Shown: one piece after another, positions 1 to 9,804 of the stretch
Numbering within the stretch: the first letter of the stretch is position 1
Layout of the letters: every line of letters starts with the position of its first letter
NCBI RefSeq assembly: GCF_900115715.1
Contig: NZ_FOXM01000006.1
Coordinates: forward strand, 236,366-300,365
Direction of reading: 5' to 3'
DNA length: 64,000 bases
Source of the DNA: Geopseudomonas sagittaria
Lineage (GTDB): Bacteria; Pseudomonadota; Gammaproteobacteria; Pseudomonadales; Pseudomonadaceae
Position numbers and translations under genes: made by a program
Notes under the pieces: generated by a model
What the model saw: only the letters and a program-made list of their open reading frames with translations
What the model was told of the DNA's origin: nothing
The model's database searches: none

Positions 1-334
1 ACGAGACCTTGCGGGTCTTGTGCCGCAACACCTGCTGCGCCAGCAGCGCGCCCGGCCAGCCGCCGAGCAGCTCGACGGCGTGCAGGGTGTTTTCCGGCGT
101 GCGCCATTGCCCCTGGCGGGCACTGCGCTTGTCGTGCCAGTACAGCGCCAGGATCAGCAGACTGGCCCCGCCATAGGCCAGCAAGGCCCACGGCTGCGCC
201 AGATCCAGCAGCAGCCGCAACGCCCCACCCAGCGGCAGCACGCACAAGGCCAGGAAGGTCGCCACCTTGAGCGGCCACTCCCCGCGTCTGTCCTGCTCCC
301 GCTTGCGCCCTGCGGGCGTGGCTCTGGCCTTCAT
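1..334 (-). CDS. DUF1294 family membrane protein, 3' end cut by window edge
   Basis: About 111 codons are visible on the minus strand from an ATG at 334; the stop lies outside the window. After a short basic N-terminus ([14 protein letters not shown]) come two hydrophobic segments, then the family signature YWHDKRSAR and LLGGWPGALLAQQ, characteristic of the small DUF1294 membrane domain. In many bacteria this domain follows a cold-shock domain; here no cold-shock part precedes it. The start ATG shares one base with the uppP stop (TGATG), so the two are translationally coupled. The function of the family is unknown. Confidence 0.75.
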   Translation of the reverse strand, partial: MKARATPAGRKREQDRRGEWPLKVATFLALCVLPLGGALRLLLDLAQPWALLAYGGASLLILALYWHDKRSARQGQWRTPENTLHAVELLGGWPGALLAQQVLRHKTRKVS

Positions 335-1167
335 CAGCCCTGCGCCGTGCTCCAGTCGATCATGCCCAGCTGCCAGGTGGCGAGGATCAGCAGGCCGAAA
401 CCGATGCGATACCAGGCGAACACCGCGTAGCTGTGGTTGGCGATGAACTTGAGCAGCGCGCGCACGGCGAGCATGGCGAAGACGAACGAGGTGACGAAGC
501 CCACGGCGAACACCGGCAGATCGCCGCCGCCCTCGAACAGCGCACGGTGCTTGTAGCCGGAGTACACGGCGGCACCGACCATGGTCGGCATGGCCAGGAA
601 GAACGAGAACTCGGTGGCCGCCTTGCGCGACAGGCCGAACAGCAGGCCGCCGATGATGGTCGAGGCCGAGCGCGAGGTGCCGGGGATCATCGCCAGACAC
701 TGCGCAAAACCGATCTTCAGCGCGTGCTTCCAGCTCATGTCGTCCACCGCCTCCACCTCGATGGTGTGCTGGCGCTTCTCGGCCCAGAGCATGACCACAC
801 CACCGATCACCAGCGCACTGGCCACGGTGATCGGGTTGAACAGCCAGTGCTCGATCAGGTCGGCGAAGGCCACGCCAAGAATCACCGCCGGGAAGAAGGC
901 CACCAGCAGGTTGATGGTGAAACGCTGCGCCTGACGCTCGCGCGGCAGCCCCAGCACCACGTCGATGATGCGCTGGCGGAACTCCCACATCACCGCCATG
1001 ATCGCCGCCAGCTGGATGATGATGTTGAACGCCTTGGCGCGGTCGCCACCGAAGCCGATCAGGTCGGCGACGATGATCTGGTGACCGGTGCTGGAGATCG
1101 GCAGGAACTCGGTCAGCCCCTCGACGATACCCAGGATCAGCGCCTGAATGGCGGTCCAGAACTCCAT
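334..1167 (-). CDS. uppP: Undecaprenyl-diphosphatase UppP/BacA
   Basis: A 277-residue integral membrane protein that dephosphorylates undecaprenyl diphosphate to recycle the lipid carrier for peptidoglycan and other envelope polymers; overproduction gives bacitracin resistance. The two family motifs are present: [14 protein letters not shown] near the N-terminus and PGTSRSAST in the second half, with several hydrophobic helices around them. The reading frame is open further upstream to 1287, but the start at 1167 (MEFWTAIQ) has a GGGGAG ribosome site 7 bases away and gives the usual family length. It overlaps the DUF1294 gene downstream by one base. Confidence 0.95.
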   Translation of the reverse strand: MEFWTAIQALILGIVEGLTEFLPISSTGHQIIVADLIGFGGDRAKAFNIIIQLAAIMAVMWEFRQRIIDVVLGLPRERQAQRFTINLLVAFFPAVILGVAFADLIEHWLFNPITVASALVIGGVVMLWAEKRQHTIEVEAVDDMSWKHALKIGFAQCLAMIPGTSRSASTIIGGLLFGLSRKAATEFSFFLAMPTMVGAAVYSGYKHRALFEGGGDLPVFAVGFVTSFVFAMLAVRALLKFIANHSYAVFAWYRIGFGLLILATWQLGMIDWSTAQG

Positions 1168-1528
1168 GCAAAAACTCCCCGTCACGCGCCTGTCGCGCGC
1201 TGTTCCATGAATTGATGAATGCCGAGCGGAGCAGTTCCAGCGGAGTACTGCGCGGCGGCCGGGCGGCATCCTACCAGAGCCGGCCACCTGGCTGCAGGTC
1301 CTGCGCCAAAGCGTGTTGACCGGGATCAGGGCGATCCGTCAATCTGCCCGCGCGCGCGCAGATGACCGACTTTGCTCGCAAATTTGTGCGACACGACTGG
1401 TGAGTTGTCATGTTCTTTACGCATACTGCGGCAATTGTCCGTTGTCGCCTGCCCATGGAAGGGTCGAGAGCCCGCAGCCAACTCGCCTGCGGCCGACAAC
1501 CACCCCCACCCTGTACGGCGCCGTCGCA

Positions 1529-2143
1529 ATGAGCACATCCATCAGCTTCCAGGAAGTCGACCTCAGCAAGAAATCCAACCCAGACCTGATCTGGGATCTG
1601 GACCGCGTGGAAAAACGCGACCTGGCCGAGCGCTTCATCCGCCTGTTCGAGAACCGGTTGTGCGTCTATTCCGAATCGGTGAGCCAGCTGTACACCAACT
1701 ACGGCCTGCACTTCCCGAGCGAAATCGGCCGCAAGATGGTCGTGCTGCCCAACCCCTACGCGTTTCACGACACCCTGCACCACATCTCGCCTTCATCGGT
1801 CCGCAAGACCGGCCTGTGCGTGCTGCCAGGCCAGTTCCAGGACCACAAGGGGCTGTTGCTGGCGCGACTGGGGAGCAATGGCGAGATGCTGCAGGCGCGC
1901 CCGTTCAAGAGCGCCCTGGCACAGATCATCAGCAAGTTGAAGCAGAGCGGTGATGTGTTCCTGCCGGTACTGGTCAAGGGCGACCTGCGCGAGTTCGACC
2001 AGCGCATGCCCTATCTGCACCTGCACCGCCTGCAGCTGGTCAACCTGCCGCACCTGTCCGCCTTCGAGCGCAACGACCTGCAGCAGACCGTCACCCGCAA
2101 GCTGCTGATGCTGTACCGCCAGGCCGACCAGCTGACCTGCTGA
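1529..2143 (+). CDS. Conserved-looking hypothetical protein, 204 aa
   Basis: I do not recognise this protein. It begins MSTSISFQEVDLSKKSNPD and is soluble, with no signal peptide or membrane segment. It contains recurring motifs such as FENRLCVYSESVSQLY and LPNPYAFHDTLHHI and ends in a helical, charged tail. The frame stays open upstream to 1313, but the upstream part (rich in C, R and P) reads like non-coding DNA, so the ATG at 1529 is preferred, although no strong ribosome site is visible. It is convergent with the DUF3429 gene, 18 bases away. Codon use matches its neighbours. Confidence 0.6.
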   Translation: MSTSISFQEVDLSKKSNPDLIWDLDRVEKRDLAERFIRLFENRLCVYSESVSQLYTNYGLHFPSEIGRKMVVLPNPYAFHDTLHHISPSSVRKTGLCVLPGQFQDHKGLLLARLGSNGEMLQARPFKSALAQIISKLKQSGDVFLPVLVKGDLREFDQRMPYLHLHRLQLVNLPHLSAFERNDLQQTVTRKLLMLYRQADQLTC

Positions 2144-2161
2144 TCGGTCCGCCGGCAGGCC

Positions 2162-2629
2162 TCAGGCGGTCAGCACGCCGCCCCAGGCCGCCAGCAGGCT
2201 GAGGACCACCACGACCGTCAACACCCTGCGCAGCGGCTTGTACCAGATCGGCGCCAGCCCCAGGCGCACCGCACGCAGGTCGGCCAGATAGAGGCCGATG
2301 AACGCCACGACGAACAGCGGAATGGCCAGCACCACCGGCAGACCGAAGGACACGGTTGCCCAGCCAACCAGTGGCGGAATCACCGACAAGCCCAGCTGCA
2401 TCTGCGCGCGCAGATCGTCCTGCTCGGCACGCATCGCCAAGCCCCAGTGAATCGCCCCCATGAAGGCGAGAATCACCGCCGCATAGTCGAGCAGCGCGGC
2501 CAGGACCAGCGGGCGCCAGCCCACCGGCGTGAGCCAGATACCCAGCGCACCACTGATGAACGGGATCAGACCGGCAAGTCCGAGTAGCCAGGCCAGGTGT
2601 GGCGGTCGGGTAGCGGTGAATGGATGCAT
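2162..2629 (-). CDS. DUF3429 family inner-membrane protein
   Basis: A 155-residue hydrophobic protein with about five predicted membrane segments (LAWLLGLAGLIPFISGA near the start, a VLTVVVVLSLLAAWGGV segment at the end). The central AAVILAFMGAIHWGLAM is typical of DUF3429. The start at 2629 has an AAGGAG site 5 bases upstream; the longer frame to 2803 has no supporting ribosome site. Its function is unknown. It is divergent from the fap operon, sharing a 351-base intergenic region. Confidence 0.75.
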   Translation of the reverse strand: MHPFTATRPPHLAWLLGLAGLIPFISGALGIWLTPVGWRPLVLAALLDYAAVILAFMGAIHWGLAMRAEQDDLRAQMQLGLSVIPPLVGWATVSFGLPVVLAIPLFVVAFIGLYLADLRAVRLGLAPIWYKPLRRVLTVVVVLSLLAAWGGVLTA

Positions 2630-2980
2630 GTTCTCTCCTTGCGTTATGCCAGTGGCAGCCTTGCAGTGACCCAGCAACGGGTGGGTGTCACACGATTGAT
2701 ACAGATCGGCGCCCGCCGATACCGCGAGCACGGGCCTGCCGGCCCTTTGCGGTCGAAGTGTATCAAGCCTGCAACAGCCCCGATCCCCCTGCAGGCAGCG
2801 CACTCAGCGGTCCAGGCCCTGAAACCCGCCACCGACTGTCTCAACGAATTGACACCGCGCCTTGCCAGCTGTGCAGGGAGAATGCCAACCCACTGATTCA
2901 ATTGAAGATCGAGCGACTGGCACGGGGCATGCCTCAGATCTTGCACGCAAAAGGGTCTGAATCGCGCAGGAACCGCTGCC
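2630..2980. other. Divergent intergenic region between DUF3429 gene and fapA
   Basis: The 351 bases contain the fap sigma-54 promoter (separate entry), the fapA ribosome site AGGAA at 2968-2972, and several dyads upstream of the promoter that could be activator sites. These are TTGATACA at 2696-2703 facing TGTATCAA at 2759-2766, and a perfect 10-base palindrome TTCAATTGAA at 2897-2906. No gene was found here; the open frames crossing it are compositionally unlike coding sequence. Assigning the dyads to a regulator is inference. Confidence 0.5.
2918..2932 (+). promoter_or_regulatory. Sigma-54 (RpoN) promoter of the fap operon
   Basis: The sequence TGGCACGGGGCATGC matches the sigma-54 consensus TGGCACG-N4-TTGC with one mismatch, with GG and GC exactly 10 bases apart (2919-2920 and 2931-2932). 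Transcription would start near 2943, leaving a leader of about 38 bases before the fapA ATG at 2981. A sigma-54 enhancer-binding protein is encoded at the other end of the operon, which supports use of this promoter. Confidence 0.8.
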
Positions 2981-3439
2981 ATGGATCGAAACGCTTCAAG
3001 GATTTCTCGCTCGGCACTGCTGGCCACGCTGGTGCTCTCAAGCCTAGGGGCGGCCATCCCCGCCTACGCTGCCGACGGAATCATCGTCATCACCCGCGAC
3101 GTACAGCCGCGGATTGCCACCCGCCCCGCCCTGGTCCCCGATCCCGACCCACGCACCGTCAATGCCAACCCCTCCAGCACCGTCATCCGGGCGACCAGCT
3201 CGTACGAACTGACTGATGCCGACTTTGCCGGGGTTACCAGCGGCTCCAGCCTGCAACGCCAGATGCTCCCCGGCGGACAGCTGCCGGGCTTGGGCAACTC
3301 ATCGCAAGCTTCTGCACACGGGCTGCCCGGCATGCGCGCCGGCCAGGGCGGCGGAGCCGGCAGCAGCGTCTCCAACCAGATCAATCGGAGCCTGCAGCAG
3401 GGGCTGGCTCCGCTGAAAATCCTCACCGGAGATCGCTGA
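2981..3439 (+). CDS. fapA: Fap amyloid system protein FapA
   Basis: A 152-residue secreted protein with a classical signal peptide (basic start MDRNASRISR, hydrophobic core, cleavage likely after AIPAYA). The mature part is low in charge and rich in Gly, Gln, Ser and Pro, ending in SSVSNQINRSLQQGLAPLKI. FapA is the first gene of the Pseudomonas functional amyloid operon; its deletion alters fibre composition, and a chaperone-like role toward FapB/FapC has been proposed. Assignment rests on position in a complete fapA-F order plus the signal peptide. The stop is separated from the fapB ATG by a single base. Confidence 0.85.
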   Translation: MDRNASRISRSALLATLVLSSLGAAIPAYAADGIIVITRDVQPRIATRPALVPDPDPRTVNANPSSTVIRATSSYELTDADFAGVTSGSSLQRQMLPGGQLPGLGNSSQASAHGLPGMRAGQGGGAGSSVSNQINRSLQQGLAPLKILTGDR

Positions 3440-3440
3440 C

Positions 3441-4025
3441 ATGCGGCGTCTCGCTCTGCTTATCGCCATGGCCATACCTGTCGTCAGCCTCGCCGAACAG
3501 GTGCCAGTGCAGGTCAGCAACCTCTCGACAATCGACAACAGCGGCAGAACCTACCAGGGCGTGCTGTCGGTCAACCAGGCCGCCGGCAGCCAGCAGCAAC
3601 AGATCAACGGCCGGGCACTGGCGTTTGGCGCCAATGCCAACGCCACCAGCGACTTTCGCCAGTACCAGGAGCTGGACGGAATCGATACCGCCATGGATGC
3701 CCAGGCCAACATCACCGGCAGCGCCTTCAGCAATGGCTCCGGGGTATTGGGCGTCAATCAGTCGGCTGGCGCCGGCACGCAACAGATCAACTCTTTTCGC
3801 GTGAGCGTCGGCTCTGCTGCACAAAGCGTGGATGACAGCATCCTCGCGCAGCAGAACGTGATGCCTGCGCAGAACTCAGGTGCGGCTGAGACAAGTTCGG
3901 GAGAGCGTGCCGTCGCTATCGACAGGCAGGCCTTCGCCGGGAGCAGTGGTGTAGTTCAGCTGAACCAGAGCGCTGGGGTGGGAAACCGGATGGCCAACAC
4001 CGTCAGCATCAGGGTCATGGATTGA
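3441..4025 (+). CDS. fapB: Minor amyloid subunit / nucleator FapB
   Basis: A 194-residue secreted protein with a signal peptide (cleavage near VVSLA-EQ). It has three imperfect amyloid repeats of the form GVxxxNQxAGxxxQQIN at about residues 40-62, 101-123 and 170-192, separated by Ala/Asn/Gln-rich linkers. In the Fap family FapB is a minor fibre component thought to nucleate FapC. Its ribosome site (GGAG) lies inside the end of fapA, so translation is coupled. The third repeat is the most degenerate (GNRMANTVSI in place of the Gln-rich half). Confidence 0.92.
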   Translation: MRRLALLIAMAIPVVSLAEQVPVQVSNLSTIDNSGRTYQGVLSVNQAAGSQQQQINGRALAFGANANATSDFRQYQELDGIDTAMDAQANITGSAFSNGSGVLGVNQSAGAGTQQINSFRVSVGSAAQSVDDSILAQQNVMPAQNSGAAETSSGERAVAIDRQAFAGSSGVVQLNQSAGVGNRMANTVSIRVMD

Positions 4026-4083
4026 CTCGTTATCCAACGCAAGACCAACACGTGTTGCATAAAAAACCGCAAGGAGAACTACC

Positions 4084-5436
4084 ATGAAAGTGTCAATGGC
4101 TCTGAAACCGCTGGTATTCGCCATGGCTGCAGCAATGGCGATCGCGGCCCAGGCAAACCAATCGGGTGGTCGCCACCATGATCGCGACCCTCTGCTGGAC
4201 CGCAACGCTGGCGACGCCACTGCCTACGCAGGCCGCGACCAGTACATCGGCGAGGCCCAGGTCACCAATGAGGGGACCGAAAACTCCGTCAACATCGAGA
4301 ACTCGCTGAGCAGCAGCGGCAACATCGGCGCCAACGTGGCCGCCGGCGACATGAACCAGCAGGCCAACAACGTTGCGATTGCCACCGCCGACGAGCAGTT
4401 CGTCTTTGGCAGCGCCGAAGCCACCTCCACCATCGACCAGGATAATGACGGCTGGACCTACAACCTGGGCGGCGGCAACACAGCGACCATGGATGGCTCC
4501 GGCAACGGCGCCTCCGGCAACATCGGCGTCAACGCCGCCAGCGGCAACCTCAACCAGCAGCAGAACGCCCTGGCGATTGCCACGGCCAGGGGCTGGGATG
4601 CGACAGCCACTGCGACCGGCAATCAGGACCTGCGTGGCGGTGTCCAGAACAAGGCCGCCAGCTACACCGTCGTGAAAAGCCTCGATGTCACCAAGGACTG
4701 GAGCAACAACTACTCGAGAGATGAATCCAGTGAATCGAGCCACTCCTGGGATGCTTCGTTCCAGAAGTCGAGCTCCGAGTCGGCGACCGCTTCGGCTTCG
4801 CTCTCGGCCAGCCATGACTCGTCCGCGAGTTCCGACCGTACCTACAGCTCCACCCTGGATGTCGTGGTCGACGCGAGCCAGTCGAGCAGCTCCTCTGCCG
4901 AGTCGAACAAGAGCCTGGTGGTCGACGCCAGTGCCGACATCGACCTGGAAATCGAAGTTGAGCGCTCGCGCGGCGAGTTCGAGCTTGAGGTCGAGGGCAC
5001 CGCGGATATCGATGTCAACGTCGACAAGTCCTGGAGCAGCAGCCAGGAGTCCGCAGCAGAGTTGGTCGTCACCAAGAGCGTGGACAAGACCTCTTCCTCC
5101 ACGGCCGATGACTCCCTCTCCGTCGACAAGTCCTTCGAGGCCGAGTTTGAGAGGACCCACCAGTCCAGCAGCCAGGCCAGTGCGGAGAAGAACGAAAGCC
5201 ATTCGGCCAGCAGCTCCATCGAGGAGGCCGGCGACCGCACTTTGGCATCCACCGTCACCTTCACCAAGAGCGTGACCTTCGCCAATCCGGTCATCAACAG
5301 CGCCACCCTCAGCGACTCGCTCAACGACGCCAGCGGCAACATCGGTGTCAACATCGCCTCCGGCAGCAGCAACCAGCAGTTGAACACCTTGGCTGTCGCC
5401 GTCGGCTGCAATGCCTGCAGCAACAACGGCAACTAA
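4084..5436 (+). CDS. fapC: Major functional amyloid subunit FapC
   Basis: A 450-residue secreted fibre subunit with a signal peptide (cleavage near AIAAQA-NQ). Three near-identical amyloid repeats are built on SGNIGxNxAxGxxNQQxNxxA at about residues 77-101, 143-167 and 417-441. They are separated by a short linker L1 (about 40 residues) and a very long linker L2 (about 250 residues) rich in Ser, Asp, Glu and Val. The C-terminus carries the CxxC pair CNAC at 442-445 that is typical of FapC. L2 itself contains shorter imperfect repeats (ADIDLEIEVE / ADIDVNVDKS, and SVDKTSSS / SVDKSFE). The ribosome site AAGGAGA precedes the start. A strong hairpin follows the gene. Confidence 0.95.
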   Translation: MKVSMALKPLVFAMAAAMAIAAQANQSGGRHHDRDPLLDRNAGDATAYAGRDQYIGEAQVTNEGTENSVNIENSLSSSGNIGANVAAGDMNQQANNVAIATADEQFVFGSAEATSTIDQDNDGWTYNLGGGNTATMDGSGNGASGNIGVNAASGNLNQQQNALAIATARGWDATATATGNQDLRGGVQNKAASYTVVKSLDVTKDWSNNYSRDESSESSHSWDASFQKSSSESATASASLSASHDSSASSDRTYSSTLDVVVDASQSSSSSAESNKSLVVDASADIDLEIEVERSRGEFELEVEGTADIDVNVDKSWSSSQESAAELVVTKSVDKTSSSTADDSLSVDKSFEAEFERTHQSSSQASAEKNESHSASSSIEEAGDRTLASTVTFTKSVTFANPVINSATLSDSLNDASGNIGVNIASGSSNQQLNTLAVAVGCNACSNNGN

Positions 5437-5449
5437 GTAACCACGCGCG

Positions 5450-5480
5450 AAGGGAGCCCTGCACCCGCAGGGCTGCCCTT
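5450..5480 (+). terminator. Hairpin between fapC and fapD, possible attenuator
   Basis: AAGGGAGCCCTGC (5450-5462) pairs with GCAGGGCTGCCCTT (5467-5480) around a 4-base loop with one bulged base, followed by TTATAG rather than a clean U-run. It sits 14 bases after the fapC stop inside the operon. It could act as a partial terminator or a 3'-end stabiliser that raises fapC mRNA relative to fapDEF; this role is inference. Confidence 0.6.
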
Positions 5481-5502
5481 ATAGCCATAGGGAGTGTGTC
5501 CC

Positions 5503-6183
5503 ATGCGTCTGGTCATCCTGCCCGTCCTGTGTTGCCTGAGCGTTGCGCTGCAAGCCGGACAAGTCCCTTTCGCCGTACTCCCCGGCGGCGCCATCGCGTT
5601 CAAGCAGGTCGAAAGCATCCGCGAGCGGCGCTTCAGCAATCTGGTGGAACAGAAAACCGACTTCAGCTGTGGTGCCGCCGCCCTGGCCACCATCCTGCGC
5701 GAAGCCTATCGCTTCGATGTGGACGAGACGTTCGTGATCAACGGCATGCTGGCCGGTGCCGACCATGAACTGGTCCGCACCCAAGGCTTTTCCATGCTCG
5801 ACATGAAGCGCTATGTCGAAAACCTCGGCATGCGCGCCCGCGGCTATCGCGTCCCCGCTGCCGGACTCGAGCAACTCAAGGTGCCGGCCATCGTGCTGCA
5901 GGAAGTCCGCGGCTACAAACACTTCGTGGTCCTGCAACGCACCCAAAATGGCTGGGTTTATATCGGAGATCCGGTTTTCGGACACAAGCGCTACGCAGTC
6001 GAAGACTTTCTCAAAGGCTGGAATGGCATCGTCTTCGCCGTGATTGGCCGGGAGTACGACAAGACCAACGCCCTGTTGAATCCGCCCAGGCCGCTGTCAG
6101 CCAAAGATCGCCTGAATGCATTCCAACCCGTCAAGGATGCCGAGCTGATGGAGCATGGATTCATCCAGAGCGATTTCTTTTGA
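5503..6183 (+). CDS. fapD: Fap system C39-like cysteine protease FapD
   Basis: A 226-residue protein with an N-terminal signal sequence (MRLVILPVLCCLSVALQAGQ) and a C39-type papain-fold peptidase domain. The residues expected for catalysis are visible: Gln50, Cys56 in DFSCGAAALA, His140 in YKHFVVL and Asp156 in YIGDPVFG. FapD is the protease of the Fap export pathway, required for fibre secretion. The start ATG at 5503 is preferred over the upstream GTG at 5494 because AGGGAG lies 8 bases before it. Confidence 0.93.
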   Translation: MRLVILPVLCCLSVALQAGQVPFAVLPGGAIAFKQVESIRERRFSNLVEQKTDFSCGAAALATILREAYRFDVDETFVINGMLAGADHELVRTQGFSMLDMKRYVENLGMRARGYRVPAAGLEQLKVPAIVLQEVRGYKHFVVLQRTQNGWVYIGDPVFGHKRYAVEDFLKGWNGIVFAVIGREYDKTNALLNPPRPLSAKDRLNAFQPVKDAELMEHGFIQSDFF

Positions 6184-6234
6184 TAACAGACGAATCATTC
6201 TGACATCACGGACAGGAAGTCTCCGGAGGTCGAC

Positions 6235-6966
6235 ATGAAGATTCATGCATTACTGGCTGCCAGCTGCATTGCCGCCAGCATTTGCGCCCAGGCCAGCAAC
6301 CCGTTGCAGCCGGTCGAGCTGAGCGACCAGGAACTGTCCCAACTGCGCGGCCGTTTCGTCATGCCGGGGCACATCGTCCACTTTGGCGTGACCATGAGCA
6401 GCGTGTGGGAGAACGCCAGCGGCCAGGTGCTTGCAGGCGCGGTCCACATGCAGGCGAGCGAAGGGATGTTCCAGCCGCAGTTCAACGTTTCGACCATCAC
6501 CCGAAACGGCGACCACAGCGCCCCGCCTGCAGGCAGCGGACAAATCCAGGGCGGCGAGGGGCTGAGCAGCATCAACGGCGTGGCGCAAAGCGTCCGCGCG
6601 GCCGGCGACTTCAATAGCGCATCCAACAATTTCGTCATCAACGTGAAACGCGGCGGCTCAGCCCCGAATACGGCTAATACCGGCCAGCAATTCGCCAACC
6701 AGATCGAGGCCACCCAGGCCGGCAATGTGCAGATCAGCGCGAGCGACGGCGGCTTCAGGATCGCCATCAACGCACTTGGCCAGGGCAGCAGCCTGCAGCA
6801 ACTAGGGGGCGGCGGGTTGCAACAGCACGCCAATATCGGCGGCGCGGGCAATATGGTCAGGAACCTGACCGCGCTGGATGTGCTACTGCGCGACACGCCG
6901 GTGCCGGCAAGCTCGATCGGCGCCAACCTGGATCACCTGCGCGCCCTGCGCCCTGCGGGTTACTGA
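6235..6966 (+). CDS. fapE: Fap amyloid-associated protein FapE
   Basis: A 243-residue secreted protein with a signal peptide (MKIHALLAASCIAASICAQA). The mature sequence contains PVELSDQELSQLRGRFVMPG near the N-terminus, then Asn/Gln/Ser/Gly-rich sequence (QGSSLQQLGGGGLQQHANIG near the C-terminus). FapE is found in small amounts in purified Fap fibres and is thought to cap or assist export. A GGAGG site lies 5 bases before the start. Assignment is by order (between fapD and fapF) and by the family-like N-terminus. Confidence 0.9.
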   Translation: MKIHALLAASCIAASICAQASNPLQPVELSDQELSQLRGRFVMPGHIVHFGVTMSSVWENASGQVLAGAVHMQASEGMFQPQFNVSTITRNGDHSAPPAGSGQIQGGEGLSSINGVAQSVRAAGDFNSASNNFVINVKRGGSAPNTANTGQQFANQIEATQAGNVQISASDGGFRIAINALGQGSSLQQLGGGGLQQHANIGGAGNMVRNLTALDVLLRDTPVPASSIGANLDHLRALRPAGY

Positions 6967-7009
6967 TCTACGCTGGATACTTGTTAAATAATCGCGACAG
7001 GGACTTCCC

Positions 7010-8254
7010 ATGGCTCCGTCATATTCGCTTCGCGTGGCAGTAGGCATTGCCGCGCTACTGCCTTCGACACTCCTGTATGCCGCCTCGGATGCCGAGGTAA
7101 GAGAACTGCAGCAGGCCCTGATCGAATTGCGTCAGCGTTACGACGCCCAGCAGAGAGCGCTGATGGTGCTGGAGCAGCGGGTACGCGAGGTCGAGGCACA
7201 GCCTGCCGTGCCCCAGCCACAGCGCCTGGCGCGCTCGCCCTCCTCCACCAGCCAAGCCGCGGCCGGCTACGGCGAAAGCCTGCGCGAAGACAGCAGCCCG
7301 GCGCGCAGTGTCGAGAACATCTACGACGAAGCCAGTGGCTTCTTCGGCGAAGGGAGGTTCAGCCTGGAAACCGGCCTGACCTACAGCCACTACGACACCC
7401 GCCAGCTGGGCCTCAACGGCCTGCTGTTGCTGGATGCCATCTTTCTCGGCAACATCAACGTCGACCAGATCAATTCCGACAACTTCACCCTGGACGTGAC
7501 CGGGCGCTACAACCTGGGCAATCGCTGGCAATTCGATCTCAACGTGCCGCTGGTCTATCGGGAATCCACCTACGAGTCGGCTGGCGCGGGCGGTTCAACC
7601 ACCCAGGTTTCCTCGGAAACCGTCACCGGCGACCCCCGACTCGGCGACGTCAGCATCGGGGTGGCCTACAAGTTCCTCGACGAAAGCGCAGGCGTGCCGG
7701 ATGCGGTGTTCAGCCTGCGGGTGAAGGCGCCGACCGGCGAAGACCCCTACGGCATCAAGCTGGTGCAGTCGCCGGACAACGACAACCTGTCGGTTCCCGA
7801 AGACCTGCCCACCGGCAACGGCGTGTGGTCGGTCACTCCGGGCGTCTCGGTGGTCAAGACCGTGGACCCGGCCGTGCTGTTCGGCAACCTGTCCTACACC
7901 TACAACCTCGAGGAGTCCTTCGACGACATCAGCCCGGCCCAGAACCAGAAGGTCGCTGGCAAGGTCAAGATGGGCAACTGGTTCCAGTATGGCCTGGGCA
8001 TGGCCTTTGCCCTCAACGAGCGCATGAGCCTCTCGATGTCCTACTCGCAACTGATCAGCCAGAAGAGCAAGATCCGGCCGGATGGCGGCAGCTGGCAGAC
8101 GGTTTCCAGCAGCAACGCCAATGCCGCCTACTTCAATATCGGCATGACCTATGCGCTCAGCGACCAGTTGACCATGGTGCCCAACCTGTCGATCGGCCTG
8201 ACCCCGGACGCGCCGGACTTCAGTTTCAGCCTGAAATTCCCCTACTACTTCTGA
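7010..8254 (+). CDS. fapF: Fap outer-membrane secretion channel FapF
   Basis: A 414-residue outer-membrane protein. The signal peptide (cleavage near LLYAASD) is followed by an N-terminal coiled coil of about 35 residues ([20 protein letters not shown] and onward), a Pro/Gln/Ser linker, and then a beta-rich C-terminal barrel ending in FSLKFPYYF with the aromatic C-terminus typical of Bam substrates. FapF forms the trimeric pore through which Fap subunits are secreted. This is the last gene of the operon; a strong terminator follows 26 bases downstream. Confidence 0.93.
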   Translation: MAPSYSLRVAVGIAALLPSTLLYAASDAEVRELQQALIELRQRYDAQQRALMVLEQRVREVEAQPAVPQPQRLARSPSSTSQAAAGYGESLREDSSPARSVENIYDEASGFFGEGRFSLETGLTYSHYDTRQLGLNGLLLLDAIFLGNINVDQINSDNFTLDVTGRYNLGNRWQFDLNVPLVYRESTYESAGAGGSTTQVSSETVTGDPRLGDVSIGVAYKFLDESAGVPDAVFSLRVKAPTGEDPYGIKLVQSPDNDNLSVPEDLPTGNGVWSVTPGVSVVKTVDPAVLFGNLSYTYNLEESFDDISPAQNQKVAGKVKMGNWFQYGLGMAFALNERMSLSMSYSQLISQKSKIRPDGGSWQTVSSSNANAAYFNIGMTYALSDQLTMVPNLSIGLTPDAPDFSFSLKFPYYF

Positions 8255-8280
8255 AGCCACCGCGGCGGTCTCACCACGGC

Positions 8281-8318
8281 AAAGGCCCCTGCCGGGAGGA
8301 ATCCGGCAGGGGCCTTTT
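8281..8318. terminator. Bidirectional terminator after fapF
   Basis: AAAGGCCCCTGCCGG at 8281-8295 pairs perfectly with CCGGCAGGGGCCTTT at 8303-8317, with T and A runs on the two sides. It lies between the convergent fapF and activator genes and can serve both. Confidence 0.9.
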
Positions 8319-8341
8319 CTGCTGTCTGCGTCATCTCGCGC

Positions 8342-9643
<1,302 letters not shown>

Positions 9644-9745
9644 GTTCCATCCTGGTTATCCGCTAATACGTCCCGAAGGAGGATTGGCGTTGCACAGATG
9701 AAACTAGCAAACCGCGAGATAGTGACTTAGATGCTTTCCTGATAA

Positions 9746-9780
9746 GCAAAATTACGAAGGGCGGTCGCCCGCCCTTCGTA
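9746..9780 (-). terminator. Rho-independent terminator of nfuA
   Basis: On the minus strand TACGAAGGGCGG and CCGCCCTTCGTA form a perfect 12-bp stem (plus positions 9753-9764 and 9769-9780) with a 4-base loop, followed by ATTTTG. It lies 25 bases past the nfuA stop and separates nfuA from the downstream activator gene on the same strand. Confidence 0.88.
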
Positions 9781-9804
9781 TCCTGCAACAAGAATAGACG
9801 CGAC

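Noticed and set aside
3441..5436. Repeats in fapB and fapC as a CRISPR or satellite array
   Set aside because: They are in-frame amyloid repeats within secreted proteins, with variable spacing and divergence.
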